DNA from: Beijerinckiaceae bacterium
Lineage (GTDB): Bacteria; Pseudomonadota; Alphaproteobacteria; Rhizobiales; Beijerinckiaceae
Length of the DNA stretch: 48,934 bases
Assembly (NCBI GenBank): GCA_025458025.1
Contig: JALOTF010000007.1
Coordinates: forward strand, 1-48,934
Direction: 5' to 3'
The position numbers and the translations under genes are program-made. The notes beneath the pieces are model-generated. The model worked only from the letters and a program-made list of their open reading frames with translations, did not search any database and was not told the origin of the DNA. Shown here in pieces: positions 15,912 through 25,291 of the stretch (position 1 is the first letter of the stretch; each line of letters begins with the position of its first letter).

Positions 15912-18302
15912 CTACTTGAAATAGGCAGCGGAGATGATGCCCGACAGCGCATAGGCCTGCGACCGGATGGATTCCAGCGCCGCCTTGTCGAGCGTCTCCG
16001 CCGTTAGCACGGCCAGATCCGCCTGCATGCGCAGCACAGCGCGGGCCAGCGGCGATTTCTGGCTGAAAACGTCCGATCCCGGCAGGTAGCTCACATGCTC
16101 GTGCAATTCGTTGGCACTATAGAGCACCGAGCGCGGGTTCAGCGCATCGAGCGCAAGCAGATCCAGCACCGTCTCGCGGTTGGTGGAAACCGAATAGCGG
16201 CGGCGATGCGTCATCGCGCTGTCGGCGATCTCCACGGCGAGGTCGAGCGATCCTTCCGGCGCATCGGGCGCGCCCATGGCGATCAGGTTAGTCAGCATGA
16301 ACTGGCTGCGCTCCAGCGCACGGCCGATGCTCATGAAGCGCCAGCCCACGAACCGATACATGTTCTCATGCACGAGACCGGTGAAGCCCGAGACCTTGCG
16401 CAGCAGGATGCCCGTCGCGCGGGCTGTGTCATCCCCCTCGGAGAGGCGGGTTGAGAAACGGCGCGCCGTTTTCGAGAGGTCGTTCAGCGCCGCCCAGCCA
16501 TCGACCGAGAAGCGGTCCCGAATCTTGCTAGCGCTGTTCACCGCCGCATCGAGCGTCTGGAGGAAGCCATCGGGCAGGGGGGCGGAAGCGCTGTCGAGGC
16601 CGCGATCCTCCAGCATCTCGCGCAGCTGCGCAATGGTCGGGTTTCCGCCATCCGGGTTTTCCGACAGGCGAAGATGCAGCGCGCGCAACAGTCGGAGATG
16701 CCCCTCGGTGCGCTCCACATAGCGGCCCAGCCAGAACAGGTTGTCGGCCGCACGGCTTGGCAATGTGCCGGGCACAGCCCGCAGGAAGGGCTCGCCCGGC
16801 GTCGCAAGCATTGTGTCCTGTGGCACCGGCTTCGGGCTCACGATCCAGACATCCGCCGCCGAGCCGCCCCGGCGCATGGACAGGGCGGTGGAATCGTCGG
16901 TGCGGCCAATGCGGGCATAGCCGCCTGGCATCACTTCCCAGCCGGTCGGCGTGCGGGCGAGGAAGACGCGCAGGCTCATGGGGCGCGGGCGCAGCACGCC
17001 ATCCACCAGCGCGGGCGTGGTGGAGAGCGTGACGACCTCCTGCCCGACATAGCCCGCGCCGTTCGTGAGCAAAGCCTGCCGCAGCGCCTGTGGGTCCAGC
17101 CGGGGCGGCGCATGCGGATCGGGGTCGAAGGGCAGGCTGGTCGAGAGCGCCTCGCCGATGAGCATCCGCTCGACATTCGCGAGCACATGCCCGGCCTCGG
17201 CCTGTTGGCCACACCACCAGGTCGCGATGTTCGGGAGCAGCAGCGGCTGGCCCGTTAGCCTTTCGGCGATGCGCGGCAGGAAGGCCTGAAGCGCCCGGAT
17301 TTCGAGAATGCCGGAGCCCAGGGCGTTCACGAGCGTCACGCTGCCGCGTCGCACGGCGGAAACGAGGCCAGGCGTGCCCAGTTTCGATTGTGGATCAAGC
17401 TCCAGGGGGTCGGCGAAGCTGGAATCGAGCCTGCGCCAGAGCACGTCGATCGGGATGGGCCCCGCGACCGTGCGCACCATCAACTCGCCATCCTCGATGG
17501 TCAGGTCCTCGCCTTCCAGCAGGCCGAAACCGAGATAGCGCGCGATATAGGCATGCTCGAAATAGGTCTCGTTCAGCGGTCCCGGCGTGAGAATCGACAC
17601 CCGGTTGGTCTGCTGGTTGCGCATGCCGTTCAGCGCATCCCGGAAGCTGCGGAAGAACCCCGCGAGTCGATGCACATGCGCCTGCGCATAATGATCCGCG
17701 AAGATGCGCGCGGTCGCGACCCGGTTCTGCAGCGCGAAACCCACGCCCGAAGGCGCCTGCGTGCGGTCCCCCAGCACCCACCACGCGCCATCCGGGCCGC
17801 GCCCGATCTCGAAGGCCACGAAATGGAGGAAATGCCCGCCGCGCGGCGTGGTTCCCACGAGTGGCCGCAGCCATTCCGGGCTTGCGGCGATCAGCGAGGC
17901 CGGCAGATGCCCTTCCTCCACCAGCAGGTTCGGTCCGTAGAGATCGCGGCACAAAGCCTCCAGCAGATCGGCGCGCTGGATGAGCCCGGCCGAAATCGAG
18001 GCCCAGTCCGCCTCGTTGATCAGGATCGGCACATGGCTCAGTGGCCATTCCAGCTCCGAGGAGACGCCGGCATTGTATTGGCGATAATAGACGCCGGCAT
18101 CGCGCAGGTAATGGTCGCCCCGGGCGGTGCGGTGCTGAAGCTCCTCGGGCGTCATCGCACCGAGATAATCCATGAAAGGCTGCCAGACCGGCCGGATGGT
18201 GCCGTTCGCGTCCAGCAATTCATCCGCCACCCCCCGTTCGGGCAGGTACCCACGCAGCAGATGCGCGGCGGATGTGGTTCCGGAAGAAAGACGGGCGGTC
18301 AC
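15912..18302 (-). CDS. Circularly permuted ATP-grasp protein fused to an alpha-E domain
   Basis: The product is 796 aa. Residues 1 to about 470 are the circularly permuted ATP-grasp domain (VYYRQYNAGVSSELEWPLSHVP, HFVAFEIGRGPDGAWWVLGDRTQAPSG, RVSILTPGPLNETYFEHAYIARYLG). From about residue 500 the all-helical alpha-E domain (DUF403) follows (LPSRAADNLFWLGRYVERTEGHLRLLRA). In many genomes these are two genes; here they are one. The start is GTG at 18302, 4 nt after the upstream stop, with GCAGGA before it. ATP-grasp enzymes join a carboxylate to an amine with ATP, so a peptide or amide ligase is expected; the substrate is unknown. Confidence 0.9.
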   Translation of the reverse strand: MTARLSSGTTSAAHLLRGYLPERGVADELLDANGTIRPVWQPFMDYLGAMTPEELQHRTARGDHYLRDAGVYYRQYNAGVSSELEWPLSHVPILINEADWASISAGLIQRADLLEALCRDLYGPNLLVEEGHLPASLIAASPEWLRPLVGTTPRGGHFLHFVAFEIGRGPDGAWWVLGDRTQAPSGVGFALQNRVATARIFADHYAQAHVHRLAGFFRSFRDALNGMRNQQTNRVSILTPGPLNETYFEHAYIARYLGFGLLEGEDLTIEDGELMVRTVAGPIPIDVLWRRLDSSFADPLELDPQSKLGTPGLVSAVRRGSVTLVNALGSGILEIRALQAFLPRIAERLTGQPLLLPNIATWWCGQQAEAGHVLANVERMLIGEALSTSLPFDPDPHAPPRLDPQALRQALLTNGAGYVGQEVVTLSTTPALVDGVLRPRPMSLRVFLARTPTGWEVMPGGYARIGRTDDSTALSMRRGGSAADVWIVSPKPVPQDTMLATPGEPFLRAVPGTLPSRAADNLFWLGRYVERTEGHLRLLRALHLRLSENPDGGNPTIAQLREMLEDRGLDSASAPLPDGFLQTLDAAVNSASKIRDRFSVDGWAALNDLSKTARRFSTRLSEGDDTARATGILLRKVSGFTGLVHENMYRFVGWRFMSIGRALERSQFMLTNLIAMGAPDAPEGSLDLAVEIADSAMTHRRRYSVSTNRETVLDLLALDALNPRSVLYSANELHEHVSYLPGSDVFSQKSPLARAVLRMQADLAVLTAETLDKAALESIRSQAYALSGIISAAYFK

Positions 18303-18306
18303 GATG

Positions 18307-21300
18307 TCACAATCCTGCCCGTCTGCGCAGGTCGAGCGTCAGCGGGAATTCGCGATGCGGCATGGCGGCATCGAGCGTGTAGGCGCCGGCCGTGTGCCCG
18401 TGCGGCTCGAAACGCGAGAGACGCCGCGCCTCGGCTTCATTGCCATTCACGGGGAAGGTCTCGTAATTCCGCCCGCCGGGATGCGCCACATGATAGATGC
18501 AGCCACCCAGCGCACGCCCACTCCACAGATCGAAGATATCGAAGGTGAGAGGCGCATCAACCGGCAGGCGCGGGTGAAGCGCCAAGGCCGGCTGCCACGC
18601 CTTGTAGCGCACGCCGGCGACCGCGAGGCCGGATTGATCCGTGCGCGCCAGCGGCACGCGGCGACGGTTGCAGGCCACGGCATAGCGGCTTGGGTCGGCT
18701 GCGTTGAGCTTCACCTGCAAACGCTCCACGGAGCTGTCAGTGTAACGCACCGTGCCGCCAATCGCGCCCGTTTCGCCCAGCACATGCCAGGGCTCCAGCG
18801 CCTGCCGCAATTCCAGTCTCACGCCCTCGTATTCCACCTCGCCGCAGAAGGGGAACCGGAACTCCGCCTGCGCCTCATACCATTCCGGCCGGAGGTGGAA
18901 GCCGTGATCGGCGAGATCGCGCAGGACATCGAGAAAATCCTGCCACAGGTAATGCGGCAGCATGAAGCGATCATGCAGGGTGGAGCCCCAACGCACGAGT
19001 TCACCCTGAAGCGGCGATTTCCAGAACCGCGCGATCAGCGCCCGCAGCAGCACCTGCTGCGCGAGGCTCATGCGCGCATCTGGCGGCATCTCGAAGCCGC
19101 GGAACTCCACCAGTCCGAGCCGCCCCGTGGGGCCATCCGGCGAGAACAGCTTGTCGATGCAGATTTCCGAGCGATGCGTGTTCCCCGTGACATCAACCAG
19201 CAGGTTCCGGAGCAGCCGATCCACCAGCCACGGCTGGGGCGGCGGGCCCTGATCAGGCGTGGGGATCTGCGCCAGCGCGATTTCGAGTTCGTAGAGCGCG
19301 TCGTTGCGCGCTTCATCGATGCGCGGCGCCTGGCTCGTCGGCCCGATGAACAGGCCCGCGAAGAGGTAGGAGAGGCTGGGATGCCGCTGCCAGCACAGGA
19401 TCAGGCTCTTCAGAAGGTCCGGCCGGCGCAGAAAGGGGCTGTCGAGTGTAGTTGCCCCACCCACTACCACATGGTTTCCGCCCCCGGTGCCGGTATGTCG
19501 GCCATCGAGCATGAACTTGTCCGCGCCAAGGCGGCATTGCCGTGCTTCGGCATAGATCGCCTCGGTGGTCGCCACACATTCGCGCCATGAGCCGGCGGGG
19601 TGGATGTTCACCTCGATCACGCCGGGATCGGGCGCGACCCGGATGACATTGAGGCGCGGATCGGAGGGCGGCGCATAGCCCTCGATATGCACGGGCAGTT
19701 TCAGCCGCGCGGCGGCGGCTTCTGCCGCAGCCACAAGTTCCAGATAATCCTCCACGCGCTGCGTTGGCGGCATGAACACGCAGAGCCGGCCATCGCGTGG
19801 CTCGACGCAGATCGCGGTGCGCACCGCGCCATCAATCGCGTCAATCGTCTGTTCGTTGCGCATCTGCCCCGGCGTGGACGCCGTGAACTGCGCAACGCGC
19901 TGATCGGACGCTTCCGCTGCCTGCTTCTGGAAATCCGGCAAGGGACCACGTGCCTCAGTGGGGTCGGCCGGCTCGATATACGGGAATTGTGATGCCGTGA
20001 GATGGGGCAGGGAGCCCAGCGGCAGGCGATAACCCGCTGCACTGTCGCCGGGCACGAGGAAGAGATGCTCGCGCCTCAGTTTCCAGCGCTCCGATTTCCA
20101 GCGCGGCGAGCCAGCGGAAGCCTGCCAGCGCTGGATGGGCAGCACATAGCCGGTCGGCTTGGTGAGCCCGTTCGAGAAGACACGCGCCATGCGCTGGCGC
20201 TCCTCGGGGTCTTTCAGCTTGGAGTTTTCCGGCGTGACATTCTCGGGAAGCTTCGCCTCCTTTAGGATCCATTCGCCGACATCTTCAAAGGCCGGGAGGA
20301 TGGCATCCTGCTGCACGGCCAGTTCGTCCGCCATGGCTTGGAGGAAAGCCGAGGCCTGCACCGCTTCCGGCATGGTCTCGGGTTTCGCACCCTCTTCGGC
20401 CACGAGCGAGGCATCGTTCCAGATCGGCTTGCCATCGCGCCGCCAATAGACCGAGAAGGTCCAGCGCGGCAGCGTCTCGCCGGGATACCACTTGCCCTGC
20501 CCGTAATGCAGGAAGCCGCCGGGCGCGAAGCGTTCGCGCAGACGACGGATGAGCTTATCCGCCAGCGCGCGCTTCTGCGGGCCTACGGCATCGGTGTTCC
20601 ATTCGGCGCTCTCGAAATCATCGATCGAGACGAAGGTTGGCTCCCCGCCCATGGTCAGGCGCACATCGCCGGCGGCGAGTTCGGCATCGACCTGCTCGCC
20701 GAGGGTATCGAGCGCCGCCCAGGATTCATCCGAGAACGGCTTGGTGATGCGCGGCTGCTCGGCCACGCGCCGCACCTGCATGTCGAAATGAAAGGTTGTC
20801 TCGGCGAAGCTCGCCATGCCCACAACGGGGGCGGCATTCCGGTAATGCGGTGTGGCCGCCAGCGGAATATGGCTCTCACCCGCGAGCAAGCCCGAGGTGG
20901 GATCAAGCCCGATCCAGCCCGCGCCGGGGATGTAGACCTCCACCCAGGCGTGAAGATCGGTGAAATCGTGATCCGTGCCGGGCGGGCCATCAAGCGCCAC
21001 GAGATCCGGCTTGAGCTGGATGAGATAGCCCGAGACAAAGCGCGCCGCGAAACCCAGATGCCGCAGCACCTGCACCAGCAGCCAGCTCGAATCCCGGCAG
21101 GAACCGGATCGCAAGCCGAGCGTTTCCTCCGTCGTCTGCACGCCGGGCTCCATGCGGATGAGATAGCCGATCTCCCGCGCGACCAAGGCATTCAGATCGA
21201 CGATGAGCGACACCGTGCGGATGCGCTCGCGCGAGATGCCAGCGAGGAATTGCGTCAGCAGCGGGCCGGCCGGCTCGGGCATGCGGTAGATCAGCAGGTC

Positions 21301-21636
21301 GGGCTCGATCTCCGGCGGATAGGCGAAGGGCCAGTGCTCGGCCTGCTCCTCGACGAAGAAATCGAACGGGTTGTAGACCCGCATATCCGCGACGAGATCC
21401 ACCTCGATCCGGAACTCGCGCACCGGTTCCGGGAACACGAAACGCGCCAGCCAGTTGCCGTAGGGGTCTTGCTGGTGGTTCACGAAATGCGGTCCGGGCG
21501 AGACCTTCAGGGAATGCGAGATGATCCGCGTCCGGCTATGCGGCGCCGGGCGCATCCGGATGATCTGCGGGCCAAGCGAAACGGGCCGATCATATTGATA
21601 ATGCGTGAGATGATGAATGCTTGCCTTGATCGACAT
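18307..21636 (-). CDS. Large transglutaminase-like protein with DUF2126 C-terminal region
   Basis: The product is 1109 aa, the usual size of this family. The N-terminal transglutaminase domain (to about residue 300) has C180 ([10 protein letters not shown]), H229 ([10 protein letters not shown]) and D245 (WIGLDPTSG). The long remainder is DUF2126, beginning around [14 protein letters not shown] and including [18 protein letters not shown] and [14 protein letters not shown]. The frame is open 60 codons further up, but the ATG at 21636 matches the family start ([19 protein letters not shown]). First gene of the operon. DUF2126 resembles amidoligase-type enzymes in published predictions; no function is proven. 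Confidence 0.9.
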   Translation of the reverse strand: MSIKASIHHLTHYQYDRPVSLGPQIIRMRPAPHSRTRIISHSLKVSPGPHFVNHQQDPYGNWLARFVFPEPVREFRIEVDLVADMRVYNPFDFFVEEQAEHWPFAYPPEIEPDLLIYRMPEPAGPLLTQFLAGISRERIRTVSLIVDLNALVAREIGYLIRMEPGVQTTEETLGLRSGSCRDSSWLLVQVLRHLGFAARFVSGYLIQLKPDLVALDGPPGTDHDFTDLHAWVEVYIPGAGWIGLDPTSGLLAGESHIPLAATPHYRNAAPVVGMASFAETTFHFDMQVRRVAEQPRITKPFSDESWAALDTLGEQVDAELAAGDVRLTMGGEPTFVSIDDFESAEWNTDAVGPQKRALADKLIRRLRERFAPGGFLHYGQGKWYPGETLPRWTFSVYWRRDGKPIWNDASLVAEEGAKPETMPEAVQASAFLQAMADELAVQQDAILPAFEDVGEWILKEAKLPENVTPENSKLKDPEERQRMARVFSNGLTKPTGYVLPIQRWQASAGSPRWKSERWKLRREHLFLVPGDSAAGYRLPLGSLPHLTASQFPYIEPADPTEARGPLPDFQKQAAEASDQRVAQFTASTPGQMRNEQTIDAIDGAVRTAICVEPRDGRLCVFMPPTQRVEDYLELVAAAEAAAARLKLPVHIEGYAPPSDPRLNVIRVAPDPGVIEVNIHPAGSWRECVATTEAIYAEARQCRLGADKFMLDGRHTGTGGGNHVVVGGATTLDSPFLRRPDLLKSLILCWQRHPSLSYLFAGLFIGPTSQAPRIDEARNDALYELEIALAQIPTPDQGPPPQPWLVDRLLRNLLVDVTGNTHRSEICIDKLFSPDGPTGRLGLVEFRGFEMPPDARMSLAQQVLLRALIARFWKSPLQGELVRWGSTLHDRFMLPHYLWQDFLDVLRDLADHGFHLRPEWYEAQAEFRFPFCGEVEYEGVRLELRQALEPWHVLGETGAIGGTVRYTDSSVERLQVKLNAADPSRYAVACNRRRVPLARTDQSGLAVAGVRYKAWQPALALHPRLPVDAPLTFDIFDLWSGRALGGCIYHVAHPGGRNYETFPVNGNEAEARRLSRFEPHGHTAGAYTLDAAMPHREFPLTLDLRRRAGL

Positions 21637-21987
21637 GCCGGACCGGACTGCCCCTCTGAAGGCCACATTCTCGCGGTGACCACCGCCATGATGCACCGCG
21701 AAACCATAATCGCAAACCCCTGATACCGGAGTTTCCGACGCTGGCTTGCGCTTTACCGTGCGCATCCACAGCCGATGGCATGTGAGCCTTCGCAAAAACT
21801 GGCCCGTCGCAAACAACTCGCCAACGAGGCTGCATCAAAACGGCTTCTCCTGCGCAGCGATCGTGCTTGCGAATGTCACGTTTCGGGCGCGATTGAGCAT
21901 GCCGCTTCCCGCAAGGCTTTGTCCGCGCTGAGCCATCGCCCCACCGTTCGCCAGAGAGCAATCGCGGAGCCATCCGGTCCACTGCGC

Positions 21988-22013
21988 GGCTGGCGTTTTA
22001 TGCAACGCCAGCC
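21988..22013. repeat. Perfect 10-bp inverted repeat upstream of the lyase/TRAP operon
   Basis: GGCTGGCGTT (21988-21997) pairs exactly with AACGCCAGCC (22004-22013) around a 6-nt loop TTATGC. There is no T-run on either side, so termination is unlikely. It ends 12 bp before the palindrome at 22026 and may be a second regulator site or an upstream element. Confidence 0.5.
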
Positions 22014-22025
22014 CGCATCTGCATC

Positions 22026-22046
22026 ACTAACATGTTAGTCTTGACA
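22026..22046 (+). promoter_or_regulatory. Palindromic operator plus -35 box of the lyase/GntR/TRAP operon
   Basis: ACTAACATGTTAGT (22026-22039) is a perfect 14-bp palindrome. It is followed after one base by TTGACA (22041-22046), the consensus -35 hexamer; the -10 is weak. The gene two positions downstream encodes a GntR regulator, and TAAC-N2-GTTA-type dyads are usual GntR-family targets, so autoregulation of the operon is the simplest reading. Confidence 0.6.
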
Positions 22047-22094
22047 GGTTGATGCGGCTGGTCTCCAATCAGGCTATTGAGCGGGGGATTCCGG

Positions 22095-23006
22095 ATGAAC
22101 AAAGCAGGCCAGGGCGGCAAAATCGGGTTGAATTGCGCGCTCTCCACGCCCTTCATGAGCGATGGGCGGATCGATCTTGTCCGGCTGGTCCGGCAGGGCC
22201 GCTGGGTTCTCGACAATGGCTGCGACGGTTTCACCCTGTTCGGCACAACGGGGGAGGGCGCATCCCTGTCCATCCATGAGCGCTATCAGGCTCTGGGCGC
22301 GGTGGCGGCTGCGGGCATGGAGATGCGTGCGCAAGTGCTGGCCGGCGTCTCCGCTGCGACCATCGACGATACCGTCGCGCAAGCGCGGGCAGGCTATGAG
22401 ATGGGATGCCGCGGGCTCCTCCTTGCGCCGCCCTTCTACTTCGCGAATGCCAGCGATGACGGGCTTTTCCGGTTCTTTTCGACCGTGTTCGAGCGTCTCG
22501 GCGGCGATCTGCGTGATGTCGTGCTCTATCATATCCCCGGCATGACCCGGAACGGCATCTCCATCGAACTCACCCTGCGGCTGGCGGAAGCCTTCCCCGG
22601 TGCTGTGATCGGCATCAAGGATTCCAACGGGGATTGGGCCGCCACGCAGGAGCGGCTGAAGGCTCTCAAGGGCATGCAGGTTCTGGTGGGGGATGAGCGC
22701 CAGCTCGCCCGCGCCGTGCAGCATGGCGGGGCGGGCAGCATCTGCGGCCTCGCCAATCTCGCGCCGGATCTGCTCCGTCCGCTGGTGCATGAGGGCAAGG
22801 AAGAGCCTCGCGTGAATGCCATGGTCGAGGCCATTCTCGGCTATTCCTTCATGTCTGCCGTAAAAGCGATGATCGGCGAGCGCGAGGGCGATCCCGCCTG
22901 GAGTGTCATGCGGCCGCCGCTTGATCCGCTGACCGCTGCGCAGACCCGCAAGCTGGCCGACACGTTGGCCTCCATTCGCGCGAATGGCGCGGAAAAGGCA
23001 GCCTGA
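22095..23006 (+). CDS. Dihydrodipicolinate synthase/N-acetylneuraminate lyase superfamily protein
   Basis: The product is 303 aa, a TIM-barrel lyase. Visible landmarks are the substrate carboxylate loop FGTTGEGASLS (about residues 44-54), the tyrosine in VLYHIPGMTRN, and the Schiff-base lysine in VIGIKDSNGDW. It will condense or cleave pyruvate with an aldehyde. It is probably a catabolic sugar-acid or keto-acid aldolase rather than the lysine-biosynthesis enzyme, because it heads an operon with a GntR regulator and a TRAP transporter. The ATG at 22095 has GGGGGA upstream; an upstream in-frame start at 22077 is less likely. Confidence 0.88.
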   Translation: MNKAGQGGKIGLNCALSTPFMSDGRIDLVRLVRQGRWVLDNGCDGFTLFGTTGEGASLSIHERYQALGAVAAAGMEMRAQVLAGVSAATIDDTVAQARAGYEMGCRGLLLAPPFYFANASDDGLFRFFSTVFERLGGDLRDVVLYHIPGMTRNGISIELTLRLAEAFPGAVIGIKDSNGDWAATQERLKALKGMQVLVGDERQLARAVQHGGAGSICGLANLAPDLLRPLVHEGKEEPRVNAMVEAILGYSFMSAVKAMIGEREGDPAWSVMRPPLDPLTAAQTRKLADTLASIRANGAEKAA

Positions 23007-23007
23007 C

Positions 23008-23664
23008 ATGGCGCTGAACCCGGTGAAGCTGCGCGACAAGGCCTATGACAGCTTCACCGAGCGCCTTCTCGCGCGGGATATCAAGCCTGGGCAGTTCGTC
23101 TCCCAGCGCGAACTCGTGGAAATGACCGGCATGACGCTCGGCGCGATCCGCGAGCTGATCCCTCGCCTTGAAGCCGAGGGGCTGGTGACCACCGTGCCCC
23201 AGCGCGGCATGCAGATCGCGCATGTCGATCTCAGCCTCATCCGCAACGCCTATCAGTTCCGCCTGTTCCTCGAGAGCCAGGCGACCGCGCTCTTTGCCGT
23301 GAACCGCACCGATGAGGCCATCGCCCGGCTGCGCGCCTCGCATGAGGCGATCATCCGTCGCGCGGAGGCCGGCGAGCGCGAAAGCCTGATTGCCGATGCC
23401 GAGGCCACGGATCGCAACCTGCACGAGACGATCATTGATCATCTCGAAAATGACATTGTTTCCAAGGCCTTCCGGGTTAACTGGATCAAGATCAGGCTAA
23501 TCCGCCAGAACGAAACGAAACTCTATGTGGAACTCGTTATTCCCGTCATGCGCGATCATCTCAAGGTGATCGAGGCCATCGAGCAGCGCGATGCCAATGC
23601 CGCCGTGGCCGCGATGACTGCGCATATCAACGCCTCGCGGGCGCGGGCCATCCATATCGGTTAA
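23008..23664 (+). CDS. GntR-family transcriptional regulator (FCD-like)
   Basis: The product is 218 aa. The winged-helix part (about residues 5-70) contains RLLARDIKPGQFVSQRELVEMTGMTLGAIRELIPRLEAEGLV; the usual SRTPVREAL recognition segment is replaced by TLGAIRELI, a known variation. The rest is helical and FCD-like (HETIIDHLEND, MRDHLKVIEAIEQRD, AAMTAHINASRARA). The start at 23008 is one base after the lyase stop. It probably represses this lyase-TRAP operon through the palindrome at 22026 and responds to the imported acid or a breakdown product. Confidence 0.88.
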   Translation: MALNPVKLRDKAYDSFTERLLARDIKPGQFVSQRELVEMTGMTLGAIRELIPRLEAEGLVTTVPQRGMQIAHVDLSLIRNAYQFRLFLESQATALFAVNRTDEAIARLRASHEAIIRRAEAGERESLIADAEATDRNLHETIIDHLENDIVSKAFRVNWIKIRLIRQNETKLYVELVIPVMRDHLKVIEAIEQRDANAAVAAMTAHINASRARAIHIG

Positions 23665-23751
23665 GGGGAAGAAACACGCAAAAACAGGCCGACAAGGCCA
23701 GCGCCGCACAAGACCCGGACGGGCGGGGCGCGACAACAAAGGGAGGAAGCC

Positions 23752-24747
23752 ATGAAGACCACGTTCCATCGTCGTCACATCCTTGCCGGTACGGCTGCGG
23801 CTGCCGGCACCATCGCCATGCCCGGCATTCTGCGCGCGCAGGCGACTGTCATCCGCTGGGGCGAGTTGCTCGCGGCCACCCATCCGCAGGTGCAGATGGT
23901 CCAGCGGATTTCTGCCGATGTGAAGGCCAAGACCAATGGCCGCATCGATATTCAGGTCTTTCCGGGCGGCCAGCTTGGCTCCGGCAAGGACATGATGGAA
24001 TCGGTCTCGGCCGGCGCCCTGCAATTCACCACCGATGGCGCGGGCGCGCTCGGCGCCTTCCTGCCGGCGCTGACGCTGGTCGAGGCTCCTTATCTCTGGC
24101 GCGACGCGGCGCATCTCGCGAAGGTGAAGGACGCCCCCATTTTTGCGAAAATGAATGAGGAACTGGCCGCCAAGCGCGGCATGCGCATGCTGAACGTGAC
24201 CTATTACGGCAAGCGCCACCTCACCACCGGCACGAAGAACGTGAAAACCCCGGCAGATATGGTCGGCTTCAAACTACGCGTGCCGCCGGTCGATGTCTTC
24301 CAGGCCATGGCCGATGCCTGGGGTGCCAAGGCGACGCCGATCGCCTTTCCCGAACTCTATCTCGCGCTCAGCCAGGGCGCGGTGGACGGGCAGGAAAATC
24401 CGCTGCCGACCATCCAGTCCGGCAAGTTCTTCGAGGTGCAGAAATTCCTCGTGCTCACCGAGCACATCATCACCCCGCGCATGATCATCGTGAACGATGC
24501 CTTCTGGAAGGGGCTTCCAGCGGCGGATCGCACGCTCTTGCAGGCGGCCTTCAATGATGGCGCGGCCTGGCAGGACAAGGAACTCCTCTCGCAGGAGGCG
24601 GGCCTCGTCGACACGCTGAAAAAGGCCGGAATGACTGTGGTGGAACCCGATCTCGAAGCGTGGCGCAAGCCGGTTCTCGCGACCGTGCCCGCCAAGTTCG
24701 AGGCGCGATGGGGCAAGGGCTCGTTCGATACCCTGAAGGCCCTCTGA
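23752..24747 (+). CDS. TRAP transporter substrate-binding protein (DctP family)
   Basis: The product is 331 aa with a Tat-like signal (HRRHILAG, residues 6-13; cleavage near RAQA, about residue 30). The mature protein has the DctP hallmarks: QMVQRISADVKAKTNGRIDIQVFPGGQLG, the carboxylate-binding arginine in MVGFKLRVPP, and ELYLALSQGAVDGQENPLPTI. It binds an organic or sugar acid in the periplasm and hands it to DctQM. A strong GGGAGGA precedes the ATG, and a stem-loop follows the stop. The nearby aldolase hints that the ligand is a keto-acid-forming sugar acid. Confidence 0.93.
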   Translation: MKTTFHRRHILAGTAAAAGTIAMPGILRAQATVIRWGELLAATHPQVQMVQRISADVKAKTNGRIDIQVFPGGQLGSGKDMMESVSAGALQFTTDGAGALGAFLPALTLVEAPYLWRDAAHLAKVKDAPIFAKMNEELAAKRGMRMLNVTYYGKRHLTTGTKNVKTPADMVGFKLRVPPVDVFQAMADAWGAKATPIAFPELYLALSQGAVDGQENPLPTIQSGKFFEVQKFLVLTEHIITPRMIIVNDAFWKGLPAADRTLLQAAFNDGAAWQDKELLSQEAGLVDTLKKAGMTVVEPDLEAWRKPVLATVPAKFEARWGKGSFDTLKAL

Positions 24748-24762
24748 CCACAGCCTTCCGCG

Positions 24763-24785
24763 CTCCCCCGCAACGGGCGGGGGAG
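24763..24785 (+). repeat. Stem-loop between dctP and dctQ, touching the dctQ ribosome binding site
   Basis: CTCCCCCGC (24763-24771) pairs exactly with GCGGGGGAG (24777-24785) around AACGG. The AGGAGG ribosome binding site of dctQ (24784-24789) begins inside the 3' arm. The structure can therefore protect dctP mRNA and at the same time limit dctQ translation. Confidence 0.7.
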
Positions 24786-24793
24786 GAGGTTTC

Positions 24794-25291
24794 ATGGCGA
24801 AGCTCTCCCGACTGCTTGATTCTGCGCTGCGCGTCGGCGCTGTGCTGCTCATGTTCGCGCTGCTGGCCTGCGTGGTCATTGGTGTGGCCATGCGCGCGGT
24901 GAACAACCCGGTCGCGTGGTCGGATGAAACAGCACAATATCTGCTGGTCTGGACCGGCTTCATCGGCTGGATGATCGCCACGCGCCGGCGCAGCCATATC
25001 CGTATCACCGTGCTGCTCGATGGGCTGCCGCGCGCGGGCAAGAAACTCGCCGAAACCGTCATCCAGCTCGCAATCATCGGTCTGGCTTTGGCTCTTCTGC
25101 GTTGGGGCTGGCCGCTGATCGGGCGGAACTGGGATATCGAATGGGTGTCCCTGCCGCTGCCGGCGGGGCTCATTTACCTGCCGATTCCTCTGCTGGCGTT
25201 GGTGGTCGCGGCGCAGGCCCTTCTGGCGATCCTCGCGGTGTGGCGGGACGAGAATCTCGACCAGCCCACCGAGGGAGGTCAGGTGCTGTGA
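24794..25291 (+). CDS. TRAP transporter small membrane subunit (DctQ family)
   Basis: The product is 165 aa with four hydrophobic segments (about residues 14-36, 47-64, 85-102, 123-147). The motif WSDETAQYLLVWTGFIGWMIATRRRSHIRI (about residues 42-71) is typical of DctQ. AGGAGG lies before the ATG at 24794. The stop overlaps the GTG of the large subunit, so both are made in step. Confidence 0.92.
   Translation: MAKLSRLLDSALRVGAVLLMFALLACVVIGVAMRAVNNPVAWSDETAQYLLVWTGFIGWMIATRRRSHIRITVLLDGLPRAGKKLAETVIQLAIIGLALALLRWGWPLIGRNWDIEWVSLPLPAGLIYLPIPLLALVVAAQALLAILAVWRDENLDQPTEGGQVL

Larger units (their letters stand above)
21637..22094. other. Intergenic region between two divergent operons
   Basis: This 458-bp stretch holds no convincing gene; short open frames on both strands lack ribosome binding sites and family resemblance. 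The left part is the leader of the DUF2126 operon, with an imperfect repeat GCGGTG-AC-CACCGC (21673-21686). The right part contains a 10-bp hairpin (21988-22013), a perfect palindrome (22026-22039) and a consensus -35 box (22041-22046) ahead of the lyase/GntR/TRAP operon. The middle (about 21700-21980) shows nothing I can interpret. Confidence 0.6.

Noticed and set aside
21590-21982. 130-codon frame on the minus strand at the start of the DUF2126 operon
   Set aside because: It overlaps the DUF2126 start in another frame, has no ribosome binding site and no recognisable content.
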